17,411 bases of DNA, from assembly GCA_937983065.1 (NCBI GenBank), contig CALKAL010000114.1, forward strand, positions 1 to 17,411, given 5' to 3'. The position numbers were made by a program, and so were the translations under genes. Every line of letters begins with the position of its first letter. Position 1 is the first letter of the stretch. Origin of the DNA: an uncultured Bacillaceae bacterium (lineage in GTDB: Bacteria; Bacillota; Bacilli; Bacillales; Alkalibacillaceae). Shown here in pieces: positions 1 to 6,047 of this stretch. Below the pieces are notes generated by a model, which was given only the letters and a program-made list of their open reading frames with translations, ran no database searches and was not told the DNA's origin.

Positions 1-506
1 ATCCAATCAGACGCTTCTTTTAAATTTTTAAAAGTTTTATAGGCGTCGGGATGTGTATTGACGACCATTAAACTTTTTAATCCCGCTGCAATCCCTGCTT
101 CGATATCGGGATCTCTGTCGCCAACCATGTAACTTTTGCTGCAATCGATATTATATTTTTCCATCAGTTCAAAAAGCATTCCGGGCTTTGGTTTGCGGCA
201 AGGACAATTATCATAAGGTTTATGAGTGCACGCTTTCACTTCTTTTATAATGGCTCCGTGCTTATTTAATTCTTCAACCATTTTTTCGTGAATGTCGTGG
301 AGCGCATCTTCTGTCATATAACCTAAACCAACGCCACCTTGATTCGTCACGACGAAAACTTCATATCCGTGATCATTCAATTGTTTAATGGCTTCAGGAA
401 CATCTTCTAAAAAATAAAATTGATCGGGATGATTGACAAAGCGCACCCGCTCTGTTTTTACTTCGTTAATTACGCCATCTCGGTCTAAAAACACGGCTTT
501 TTTCAC
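1..506 (-). CDS. gmhB: HAD-IIIA sugar-bisphosphate phosphatase, GmhB-like (3' end cut by window)
   Basis: Reading leftwards from a GTG at 506-504 the frame stays open to the window edge (168 codons), so only the C-terminus is missing. The product starts VKKAVFLDRDGVINEV, a HAD motif I with nucleophile Asp8 and acid/base Asp10. Motif II is VTNQGG (53-58), and motif IV is VGDRDPD (128-134). Between them lie Cys93, His95, Cys101 and Cys103, the CxH...CxC zinc loop typical of D-glycero-D-manno-heptose-1,7-bisphosphate 7-phosphatases. Such enzymes make ADP- or GDP-heptose precursors; in Gram-positives they have been linked to S-layer or surface glycan heptoses, but the true substrate here is unknown. 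A GGAAGG ribosome site precedes the GTG, and the gene starts 30 bp after the lipoprotein stop, so it is probably the last gene of that operon seen here. Another HAD-IIIA sugar phosphate substrate is possible. Confidence 0.85.
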   Translation of the reverse strand, partial: MKKAVFLDRDGVINEVKTERVRFVNHPDQFYFLEDVPEAIKQLNDHGYEVFVVTNQGGVGLGYMTEDALHDIHEKMVEELNKHGAIIKEVKACTHKPYDNCPCRKPKPGMLFELMEKYNIDCSKSYMVGDRDPDIEAGIAAGLKSLMVVNTHPDAYKTFKNLKEASDW

Positions 507-536
507 GCTTAAACTTCCTTTCCATTGACGAACGAT

Positions 537-938
537 TTACTTTATCCGTCGCAATTCGGCATCATTAATTGCGTCTCCACTAATTTCAAAAGTGTACTCT
601 CTATTTGTCGCCAATTCGAGGGAGACATTATTTAGCGGAAATTTCCCCTCTTTATTAATGATAGCAAATTGAAAAGTCGCTTCACCTTCTAAGTTCATAT
701 CTTTTTGGTCAACGATTTCAAATTGAAGCAACTCTCCTTTTTTTATTTTTGACCCATCCGCATAACTTATACCCGTTGTATATAATCCCGTCGTTATTTC
801 CAGCGTATAAAAATCAAATTGGGAATTATTTTTAAAGCTTAAAATCATACTATTTTCATCTGGTTTTAACGTATGGTTCGAGCAAGCTCCTAATAGTAGA
901 ACGAAAATTACTACAGAAAAAACAAGCCATTTTCTCAT
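537..938 (-). CDS. Small secreted lipoprotein of unknown function
   Basis: A 133-residue protein whose start is placed at the ATG at 938-936. The AGGAG ribosome site lies 7 bases upstream of it, whereas the upstream in-frame ATG at 953 would itself overlap that site. Residues 4-18 form a hydrophobic signal segment ending in the lipobox LLGAC, so Cys19 should be lipidated and the protein anchored on the outer face of the membrane. The remainder is a polar, beta-rich-looking domain with no motif I recognise. It begins 4 bases after the stop of the XRE regulator gene, and its ribosome site lies inside the end of that gene, which suggests translational coupling. It may serve with the regulator/membrane-protein pair, but that is inference from position only. 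Confidence 0.8.
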   Translation of the reverse strand: MRKWLVFSVVIFVLLLGACSNHTLKPDENSMILSFKNNSQFDFYTLEITTGLYTTGISYADGSKIKKGELLQFEIVDQKDMNLEGEATFQFAIINKEGKFPLNNVSLELATNREYTFEISGDAINDAELRRIK

Positions 939-942
939 CACG

Positions 943-1176
943 TCACTCCTCATTATTTTTAGACGTTTGATTCTCAGGTTCGTATTCTAAAATATCTCCA
1001 GGCTGACAATCAAGGGCTTCACAAATTGCCGCCAGCGTTGAAAAACGGATGGCTTTCGCCTTACCATTTTTTAAAATTGAAAGATTAGCCATCGTAATCC
1101 CAACTTTTTCGGATAATTCCGTCACGCTCATTTTTCGTTTCGCTAACATGACATCAATATTGACGATGATTGACAT
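943..1176 (-). CDS. yozG: XRE-family regulator, YozG-like
   Basis: A 77-residue protein that is essentially one Cro/C1-type helix-turn-helix. The DNA-binding core runs from about residue 16 to 60 (SVTELSEKVGITMANLSIL, then the ICEALDCQPGDILEY end typical of this family). The start is set at the ATG at 1176-1174, because GAGGTG lies 6-7 bases before it; the longer frame beginning GTG at 1185 would start inside the ribosome site. It follows the DUF2975 membrane gene by 10 bases and precedes the lipoprotein by 4. In Bacillus subtilis, to my recollection, yozG and the DUF2975 gene yoaS are neighbours, and this is the same pairing. The likely role is repression of its own operon, with activity perhaps modulated by the membrane partner; that partner effect is inference. 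Confidence 0.85.
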   Translation of the reverse strand: MSIIVNIDVMLAKRKMSVTELSEKVGITMANLSILKNGKAKAIRFSTLAAICEALDCQPGDILEYEPENQTSKNNEE

Positions 1177-1186
1177 AGTTATCACC

Positions 1187-1663
1187 TCAAACGGTTAAAT
1201 CATTTTCTAATTTTATTTCTAAAGCGCTATTTAATAGTTTTTGCAGCACATCTGAGAAAACTGAGACGACAAAGGATGCAAAGATTATGGTTACTCCGAT
1301 GACGATCAGGCTCGGGTGCAGTGCGTTTTCGGTTATAAGGTAAATAGCACCGATGATATAAATCAAACTAATTGTAATAGCGCAATATTTAATTTGTTTT
1401 AAAGCATTGACAGAGATTGGTGAAAAAGCGCGCTGCTGTTCAATGACATGTAAGAGCTTTAATGCATGGTAAAGTGCGATGAAAAATGGAATGACTGTTA
1501 AATAAATGCCGATTAAAATAGGAAATCGTAAATGTGCGTATTCCGGATACATCTCTGCAAGGGAATTTGCGGCGTACGGGAGCCAGAATAGACTTAAACT
1601 AATGACAATAAAACCAATAATAAAGATAGTAATTTTAAGAAAAAGCGTCGAGCCTCGGTTCAT
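1187..1663 (-). CDS. yoaS: DUF2975 four-helix membrane protein, YoaS-like
   Basis: A 158-residue integral membrane protein with four clear hydrophobic segments, about residues 8-28, 45-62, 88-108 and 117-137. It starts with ATG at 1663-1661, 7 bases after GAGGTGG; the longer frame from GTG 1678 would begin within the ribosome site. Length, helix pattern and the directly linked small XRE gene match the DUF2975 family, whose function is unknown. The following regulator gene starts 10 bases after this stop, so the two are co-transcribed. By analogy with other membrane protein/XRE pairs it may sense a membrane state or bind the regulator, but nothing in the sequence proves that. The assignment to DUF2975 rests on overall pattern and gene context. 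Confidence 0.8.
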   Translation of the reverse strand: MNRGSTLFLKITIFIIGFIVISLSLFWLPYAANSLAEMYPEYAHLRFPILIGIYLTVIPFFIALYHALKLLHVIEQQRAFSPISVNALKQIKYCAITISLIYIIGAIYLITENALHPSLIVIGVTIIFASFVVSVFSDVLQKLLNSALEIKLENDLTV

Positions 1664-1695
1664 CTTAAACCACCTCACGATTTTGATTTAATAAT

Positions 1696-1724
1696 AATTT
1701 AGCACACAATTTATCGTTTATCAA
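1696..1724 (-). promoter_or_regulatory. Sigma-A-like promoter of the yoaS-yozG operon
   Basis: On the minus strand TTGATA (1724-1719) and TAAATT (1701-1696) are separated by exactly 17 bp, about 33-40 bp before the yoaS start. The -35 matches five of six consensus bases and the -10 four of six. Confidence 0.5.
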
Positions 1725-1728
1725 TAAA
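1710..1728. promoter_or_regulatory. Imperfect inverted repeat over the yoaS -35, candidate operator
   Basis: The 19-bp stretch starting TTTATCGTTTATC is an imperfect palindrome with perfect 5-bp arms (TTTAT / ATAAA) and further matching inner positions. It covers the -35 hexamer of the operon promoter, where binding by the YozG-like regulator would block transcription. Because the DNA is very AT-rich, chance is not excluded. Confidence 0.3.
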
Positions 1729-1938
1729 TATTTATTTATATTTAATAAAGATATGTTGTTATTCACAAAAACAGTTTCAGAAATAGTGGCGGTTTTAATT
1801 AGCGGGGCCATTTTTAGATTGATTATAGTTTAATCCAGGAGAACAATAGATGGGCGCTTAAAACATGCCCTTTTTAGAATAGGCATTCATATGATAGGTA
1901 TGAAACTAATTATTCGCTGGGAGAAAGGAGTTTTATAT

Positions 1939-2466
1939 TTGAATTCACCTTATAATTTTCATAATGAAAATGAGTTTTATGATGCTCCCCCTGAACACGC
2001 AGATGAGAGGCAATCCCCTTTTTCTTTTGTCGGAAATTTATTCGGTATACCTGGGTTTGGTCAACCACAACAACAACCGTGGCTACCTCCAGGCTCAGGA
2101 TTTTATCCAGGCTTTCCAGGGCAACCGGGATATCCACCTGGACAGCAGCCAGGTTTTCCGGGGCAACAACCAGGGTTTCAACCAGGCGCACCGGGTCAAC
2201 CGCCATCTCAAGCAGGTCCACCGACAACACCGCCACCGAGTACGATTCCTCAGCAAAGCCAAGTGCAATTATTTGCAGTGGATCAAGGTGCAATGCAAGG
2301 GTGTCTCTACCGCTTTACTTACGTGTGGCTAAATAATCGCCAAAGCTTCTGGTTCTATCCGACATTTGTTGGCCGTCGTTCTGTATCTGGATATCGTTGG
2401 ACTGGGTTTATGTGGGTATATTTTGGAATTGATTTAAGAAGAATTGAATCGTTTCAATGTTTTTAA
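1939..2466 (+). CDS. Pro/Gly/Gln-rich protein with aromatic C-terminal domain
   Basis: A 175-residue protein started at TTG 1939, because GAGAAAGGAG lies 8 bases before it; the in-frame ATG at 1891 has no ribosome site. Residues about 40-110 are low complexity, built from repeating PGQQPGF/PGFPGQ-like units with many Pro, Gly and Gln. This is not a strict Gly-X-Y collagen. After a Gln/Ser linker, the last ~60 residues form a compact, aromatic-rich domain with two cysteines near its ends (MQGCLYRFTYVW and IESFQCF) and the pattern FWFYPTFVGR. There is no signal peptide. I do not recognise a named family. The composition resembles spore-surface or coat-associated proteins of Bacillaceae, which is only a suggestion. 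A CATATGATA stretch at 1888-1896 resembles a sporulation-type -10 box, but no matching -35 was found. Confidence 0.75.
   Translation: MNSPYNFHNENEFYDAPPEHADERQSPFSFVGNLFGIPGFGQPQQQPWLPPGSGFYPGFPGQPGYPPGQQPGFPGQQPGFQPGAPGQPPSQAGPPTTPPPSTIPQQSQVQLFAVDQGAMQGCLYRFTYVWLNNRQSFWFYPTFVGRRSVSGYRWTGFMWVYFGIDLRRIESFQCF
2443..2464 (+). terminator. Weak hairpin at the end of the Pro/Gly-rich gene
   Basis: ATTGAA (2443-2448) and TTCAAT (2453-2458) can form a 6-bp stem followed by a run of five T. It overlaps the last codons and is AT-rich, so it is at best a weak terminator. Confidence 0.25.
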
Positions 2467-2555
2467 ATTGATACTTGATTGAGTAGTGGGGAAATAACTT
2501 AGTTAATGAAGCTGTGCATTGGGGTGGTTGGAAGGCAATTAAATTTAAGCGCGAA

Positions 2556-2658
2556 TTTTTGTCGAATATGCTCAAGTTTTTGTCGATTATGCTCAAATTA
2601 AAAGTTTTACGCGCTAAATTTTCCTTTTATGCTCGAGTTTAATAAATATATGCTCAAA
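2556..2658. repeat. Tandem array of about five 21-bp units
   Basis: Units lie at 2556-2576, 2577-2597, 2598-2618, 2619-2637 and 2638-2658. The first two are near identical (TTTTTGTCGA followed by A or T, then TATGCTCAA). The fourth and fifth keep TATGCTC(A/G)A, and the third is strongly diverged. Only the fourth is not 21 bp long. On the minus strand the first units read as a repeated heptapeptide (LSIIDKN / LSIFDKN) because 21 bp equals seven codons, but there is no ribosome site and I do not call a gene. The stretch 2467-2680 otherwise holds nothing recognisable. Confidence 0.7.
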
Positions 2659-2671
2659 TTCATCCTTCCAC

Positions 2672-2714
2672 AAAAAAATGAAATGGTGCCCTTCCTTAAT
2701 GAAGAGCACCATTT
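2672..2714 (-). terminator. Rho-independent terminator of the FAD/Rieske gene
   Basis: A hairpin with 9-bp outer arms (AAATGGTGC 2681-2689 with GCACCATTT 2706-2714) and a 4-bp inner stem (CTTC/GAAG) around one C-A mismatch. On the minus strand it is followed by seven T (2678-2672). It lies 4 bases beyond the stop codon. Confidence 0.85.
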
Positions 2715-2717
2715 ATC

Positions 2718-4301
2718 TTAATAGCCAGTTTTTTCATCATCAAAAACATCAAAAGAGCTGAAATCGTGTTTGGCGAGAGGTTTTTCGGCTGGGCCTTCTA
2801 ATACGTCGCCGGTATAAGAGAAGCGGGAGCCGTGACATGGACAATCCCAGCTTCTTTCACCGCTATTCCAATTGACTTCACAACCAGCATGGGTACACGT
2901 CGTATCAACAATGTGGACTTCGCCTTCTTCATCACGATAAGCACCTTTTCGCTCACCGTTTATTTTAACAATTGCTCCTTCATCGTTTTCTAATTCGTCT
3001 ATCGTTGCATGGGCGGGTTCTATTTTTCCTTTAATTAAATGCTTCGCCACATCGAGATTTTCTAAAAAGAACTTCTTCAAGCTAGGATCGGCCTGAAAAC
3101 GTTGGGGCGAAAATATTTCTGCGGCATGATTAATATTCCCTAATATGTTATCAACCATAATTTGCGCAGCGACATGGCTATTTGTCATCCCCCATTTACG
3201 ATACCCTGTTGCGACTAACACATTTGGCTGTCCTTTCGTAATTGGACCGATGTAAGGGATTTTATCTAACGTGACTAAATCTTGTGTCGACCATCGATTG
3301 AGGATGGTGTAAGATTTTTCACCGAATAGTGAATCGGAAAATCGTTTTAAAGCGCGATAATGCTCAATCATATCTCCACCTTGCCCAGTTTTATGCTCTT
3401 CACCACCGATTATAGTCACTTCTTTGTTATTTAATTTAGCGGAACGGATAGAACGAGTCGGTTGATCAACACTTAAATACATTCCACCAGGATAAGCCAT
3501 TTTCGTTTGAAGCGCCATAGCATAGGATCTTTCTGCATATAATCGGGAAAAATAGAGGCCTCGTCCTTCATAAAAGGGAAAATGTGAGCAAATTAACACA
3601 TGGTTACACTGAATCCGTTTATCATTTCTCGTAATAACAGTTTGTGTTTTTGTTGAATCATCGGTTTCAACGTTTATTGCTGTTGTATCCTCGTAAATTT
3701 TAACGCCCCGTTCTTTTAAAATGTCAACGAGTTTTGATAAATATTTAAGCGGGTGAAACTGGGCTTGATTTTCCATCATTAAGGCGTTTTCAATCGATAA
3801 GTCAAAAGGGATTTTGCTCGTTAACTGACCTTTTATATTGAGTCGATCATAAGCTTTATATTCATTTTCAAGCTTCACTTTATAATCGCCCGATGTCGAA
3901 TAAAGGAAGGCGTCTTGCTTTTCGAAATCACAATCAATTTTTTCATCTGTTATAATTTTTTCAACTAAATGAAGGGCATCAGTATTTGCTTCATAATACA
4001 TTCGCGCCACGTTATAGCCGAAATTATTTAACAGCTCATCATATATTAAGCTATGCTGCGCGGTTACTTTTGCCGTCGTATGCCCAGTTGCCCCATTAAG
4101 CAGTCGGGAGGATTCTAATAAAGCGACATTCATATTTTGTTGAGATAATAAATAAGCGCTGGCGATACCTGTTATTCCTCCACCGACAACGACGACATCA
4201 CTTTTTATATTTTCCTCTAAAGATTCAAAACGTGGTAATGATACGTCTTCAAACCAAAACGGATCTGATTTTTCAGGGATTTTTTCATAAGGATCAACCA
4301 T
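2718..4301 (-). CDS. yhfW: FAD-dependent oxidoreductase with C-terminal Rieske [2Fe-2S] domain, YhfW-like
   Basis: A 527-residue two-domain protein. Residues about 34-62 carry a dinucleotide-binding Rossmann fold (VVVGGGITGIASAYLL with an acidic residue after the second strand), typical of the DAO/glycine-oxidase FAD family. The C-terminus from about 425 is a Rieske domain. Cys469-x-His471 and Cys487-x-x-His490 would bind the iron-sulfur cluster. Cys474 (CTHAGC) and Cys489 (CPCHG) match the disulfide pair of bc1-type Rieske proteins. Domain order and length match B. subtilis YhfW. It should oxidise an unknown amine or amino-acid-like substrate with FAD and pass electrons through the cluster; no signal peptide is present, so it should be cytosolic. 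The ATG follows GGAGG by 7 bases, and the gene is monocistronic with its own promoter and terminator. Confidence 0.9.
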   Translation of the reverse strand: MVDPYEKIPEKSDPFWFEDVSLPRFESLEENIKSDVVVVGGGITGIASAYLLSQQNMNVALLESSRLLNGATGHTTAKVTAQHSLIYDELLNNFGYNVARMYYEANTDALHLVEKIITDEKIDCDFEKQDAFLYSTSGDYKVKLENEYKAYDRLNIKGQLTSKIPFDLSIENALMMENQAQFHPLKYLSKLVDILKERGVKIYEDTTAINVETDDSTKTQTVITRNDKRIQCNHVLICSHFPFYEGRGLYFSRLYAERSYAMALQTKMAYPGGMYLSVDQPTRSIRSAKLNNKEVTIIGGEEHKTGQGGDMIEHYRALKRFSDSLFGEKSYTILNRWSTQDLVTLDKIPYIGPITKGQPNVLVATGYRKWGMTNSHVAAQIMVDNILGNINHAAEIFSPQRFQADPSLKKFFLENLDVAKHLIKGKIEPAHATIDELENDEGAIVKINGERKGAYRDEEGEVHIVDTTCTHAGCEVNWNSGERSWDCPCHGSRFSYTGDVLEGPAEKPLAKHDFSSFDVFDDEKTGY

Positions 4302-4354
4302 TTCGCAACCTCCAATTATGTATTAATCATTTTAAGTGTTCGCACGTTACGTCG

Positions 4355-4385
4355 ATTATATACGGGTTTTGGTATAATTTTTCAA
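4355..4385 (-). promoter_or_regulatory. Promoter of the FAD/Rieske gene
   Basis: On the minus strand TTGAAA (4385-4380) is followed after 17 bp by TATATA (4362-4357). An overlapping perfect TATAAT sits at 4360-4355, at a spacing of 19. It lies about 55-60 bp before the start codon. Confidence 0.5.
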
Positions 4386-4509
4386 CTTGTCCTTTCGATT
4401 GTTATTAATCTTTAATCCCGTTGTAATATTCCTTTAAAACTCCAATGTTATGATAAGAATGAATAACCAAAAGGACCTTCCCCCCCTTTATAGAATACAA
4501 TTGTGAAAG

Positions 4510-4545
4510 ATAGTCGTGGATAACATTGTTCGCGGCTATTTTTTT
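4510..4545 (+). terminator. Intrinsic-terminator-like hairpin in the GNAT leader
   Basis: ATAGTCGTG (4510-4518) can pair over 9 bp, with two G-T wobbles, with CGCGGCTAT (4531-4539). Seven T (4539-4545) follow directly. It ends just before the -10 box of the acetyltransferase gene. No plus-strand gene upstream needs a terminator, so it may end a short RNA or act as an attenuator. The remainder of 4302-4509 contains the minus-strand promoter and a run of seven C at 4480-4486. Confidence 0.5.
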
Positions 4546-4554
4546 GTTTATAAT
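4526..4554 (+). promoter_or_regulatory. Promoter of the GNAT gene
   Basis: TTGTTC (4526-4531), 17-bp spacer, perfect TATAAT (4549-4554), 28 bp before the GTG start. The -35 is embedded in the 3' arm side of the upstream hairpin. Confidence 0.55.
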
Positions 4555-4581
4555 AGAAAAATATAATAGGGGGGAGCAGTC

Positions 4582-5130
4582 GTGAATGAAGATAATGTCT
4601 TTAAACCTTTTCCGACGTTAGAAACGGAGCGAACGATTTTACGACAATTAACGATGAACGATGCGGAAGCTATTTTTAATTATGCTTCGAGGGAGGAAGT
4701 GGCCCGTTTTGTCACTTGGGAAGCTCATGAAACGTTAGATGATAGTAAAAATTTCATCCATTACGCCCTTGAAAGATATGCAAATTATCTTTTTGCACCG
4801 TGGGGAATTGTTTTAAAAGAGAATAATGAACTGATTGGAACGGCTGACTTCGTATCGTGGGAAAAACGACACCGAACGGCTGAAATAGGCTACGTACTTT
4901 CTTCTGATTATTGGGGGCAAGGTTTAATGCCAGAAGTCGCCAAAAAAATAGTGGCGTTCGGCTTTGAAAAAATGAATTTAGTGCGCATTCAAGCGTTATG
5001 TCTTGAAGAAAATGTAGCCTCTGAGAAAGTAATGCAAAAAATTGGGATGACCTATGAAGGGACATATCGCAAGAAAATGTTCATTAAAGGCGAACATCAA
5101 AATATTAAAGTGTATGCCATCGTGAAATAG
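4582..5130 (+). CDS. GNAT-family N-acetyltransferase, RimJ/RimL-like
   Basis: A 182-residue single-domain acetyltransferase. It begins with the usual LETERTILRQLTMNDAEAIF strand-helix of the RimJ/RimL subgroup (residues 13-32). The acetyl-CoA pyrophosphate loop is at YWGQGLM (110-116), after AEIGYVL. The C-terminal ENVASEKVMQKIGM segment (143-156) is the helix that commonly closes the CoA site. The family transfers acetyl groups from acetyl-CoA to N-terminal alpha-amines or small amines, and the exact target cannot be told from sequence. The start is GTG, 5 bases after a six-G ribosome site (GGGGGGAG). Its leader carries a hairpin and, further upstream, a C-run able to pair with that ribosome site. 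It is monocistronic, with its own terminator. Confidence 0.88.
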   Translation: MNEDNVFKPFPTLETERTILRQLTMNDAEAIFNYASREEVARFVTWEAHETLDDSKNFIHYALERYANYLFAPWGIVLKENNELIGTADFVSWEKRHRTAEIGYVLSSDYWGQGLMPEVAKKIVAFGFEKMNLVRIQALCLEENVASEKVMQKIGMTYEGTYRKKMFIKGEHQNIKVYAIVK

Positions 5131-5158
5131 AATAAAAATTATCGATGAATTAAAACTT

Positions 5159-5188
5159 AGAACTTCGTAAATGCGAGGTTCTTTTTTT
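5159..5188 (+). terminator. Terminator of the GNAT gene
   Basis: AGAACTTCG (5159-5167) pairs with CGAGGTTCT (5174-5182), nine pairs including one T-G wobble. Seven T follow (5182-5188). Confidence 0.85.
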
Positions 5189-5276
5189 GTGCAATCGTGA
5201 CGATCAAAAAAGATCAAATATATAACATTCTGAATTATGGTAAAATAATAATAAAGATTTAAAAAGGAGGCTTAGG

Positions 5277-5673
5277 ATGAGTAATCACGTCCCAATTTTA
5301 CATTCACAATTCACACCGCCGACAGCGAAGGATCGGTTCGTACCCGCCGTAATTTGCAAAAGAAGCTTCACCTCATTCCAAGCTATCCCGTTACAATCGT
5401 CTATGCGAGCGCCAGCTATGGAAAAAGTACAGGATTGAGTACTTTTGTTCAAACAGTAAAAATGGATGTTTGTTGGTATTCCGTCTCAGCCTATGATACA
5501 GATTTTATTCCGTTTTTAATTAAATTCATTCATGCGATTCGTAGTGTAAACGAACAGTTTGGCGAGCGAATTTTAAATGAATTAGAATCCATCGAATCCC
5601 ACGTTCAGGAGCAGGAAGTGTGGTCTTTAATGGCGATGGTCGTCAATGAATTAGAAGGGGTTGATCCTTTCAT
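5277..5673 (+). pseudogene. MalT-type LuxR regulator, N-terminal remnant, frameshifted and truncated
   Basis: A strong ribosome site (AAAGGAGG, 6 bases before ATG 5277) opens a frame reading MSNHVPILHSQFTPPTAKDR. This is the normal start of large ATP-binding MalT-type LuxR regulators. At 5342-5345 the homology jumps frame: joining GTACC to CGCCGT restores VPRRNLQKKLHLIP, the conserved stretch before the P-loop. One base is missing, most simply one C of an original run of four. The second frame continues to about 5670 (YASASYGKST, with the usual Gly of the P-loop replaced by Ser, then DVCWYSVSAYDTDFIPF). It is then cut, losing the rest of the ATPase, the TPR-like part and the C-terminal helix-turn-helix of a protein normally 800-900 residues long. 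It cannot act as a regulator. Confidence 0.8.
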
Positions 5674-6000
5674 ACATCATCTGTTTCTGGTACATACGGA
5701 AATGTGGGACAGACAAATTATGCCGTAGCAAAAGCAGGGTTAATCGGAATGACGAAAACGTGGGCGAAGGAGCTAGGATGGAAAAATATCAATGTTAATG
5801 CAGTAGCCCCAGGGTTTACTGAAACCGCAATGGTAACGACTGTGCCTGAGCATATTATTGAATCTTTTGTGAAGCAAGTGCCGATGGGTCGCCTCGGTAA
5901 GCCTAGAGATATTGCTAATGCTTATCTTTATTTAGCATCGGATGAATCAGATTATGTTAATGGCCATGTCCTTCATGTTGATGGTGGGATTGTCATGTAA
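5674..6000 (+). pseudogene. FabG-like short-chain dehydrogenase, C-terminal remnant
   Basis: From 5674 a third frame reads TSSVSGTYGNVGQTNYAVAK and runs to TAA at 5998. It covers the last ~108 residues of a 3-oxoacyl-ACP reductase-like short-chain dehydrogenase (family length ~245). The catalytic Ser (SSVSG), Tyr and Lys (YAVAK) and the C-terminal NVNAVAPGFTETAM and VNGHVLHVDGG blocks are all intact. The NADP-binding TGxxxGxG half is absent, so the piece cannot bind cofactor. Homology begins directly where the MalT-type homology stops (junction 5669-5676), which points to one deletion joining two genes. A GTG at 5704 could start a short open frame, but it has no convincing ribosome site. The well-kept codons suggest the loss is recent. 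Confidence 0.82.
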
Positions 6001-6002
6001 TG

Positions 6003-6033
6003 AAAAGGCGAAGCGTTATTTGCCCCGCCTTTT
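6003..6033. terminator. Bidirectional terminator between reductase remnant and peptidase gene
   Basis: AAAAGGCG (6003-6010) and CGCCTTTT (6026-6033) form an 8-bp stem with T runs in both directions. It lies between two convergent transcription units. Confidence 0.65.
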
Positions 6034-6047
6034 AAATTTAGGTCATG

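Noticed and set aside
1888..1896. CATATGATA as a sigma-K promoter -10
   Set aside because: It fits the CATAnnnTA pattern, but no AC-type -35 is found 16-17 bp upstream (the bases there are CCC), so it is mentioned only as a hint.
2040..2270. True collagen-like (Gly-X-Y) protein
   Set aside because: The Gly spacing is irregular and Gln/Pro runs break the triplet pattern.
1910..2336. Additional open frames on both strands over the Pro/Gly-rich gene
   Set aside because: They arise from the low-complexity repeat region; only the frame with the good ribosome site and structured C-terminus is supported.
2408..2596. Minus-strand open frame starting MSIIDKNLSIFDKN
   Set aside because: It is a product of the 21-bp repeat lying on a seven-codon period, has no ribosome site, and overlaps the end of a real gene.
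2556..2658. CRISPR array
   Set aside because: The units are contiguous without unique spacers, are degenerate, and no cas genes are near.
5704..6000. A small independent short-chain dehydrogenase gene
   Set aside because: Homology extends upstream of the GTG at 5704 in the same frame, the cofactor-binding half is missing, and there is no convincing ribosome site, so it is a remnant.
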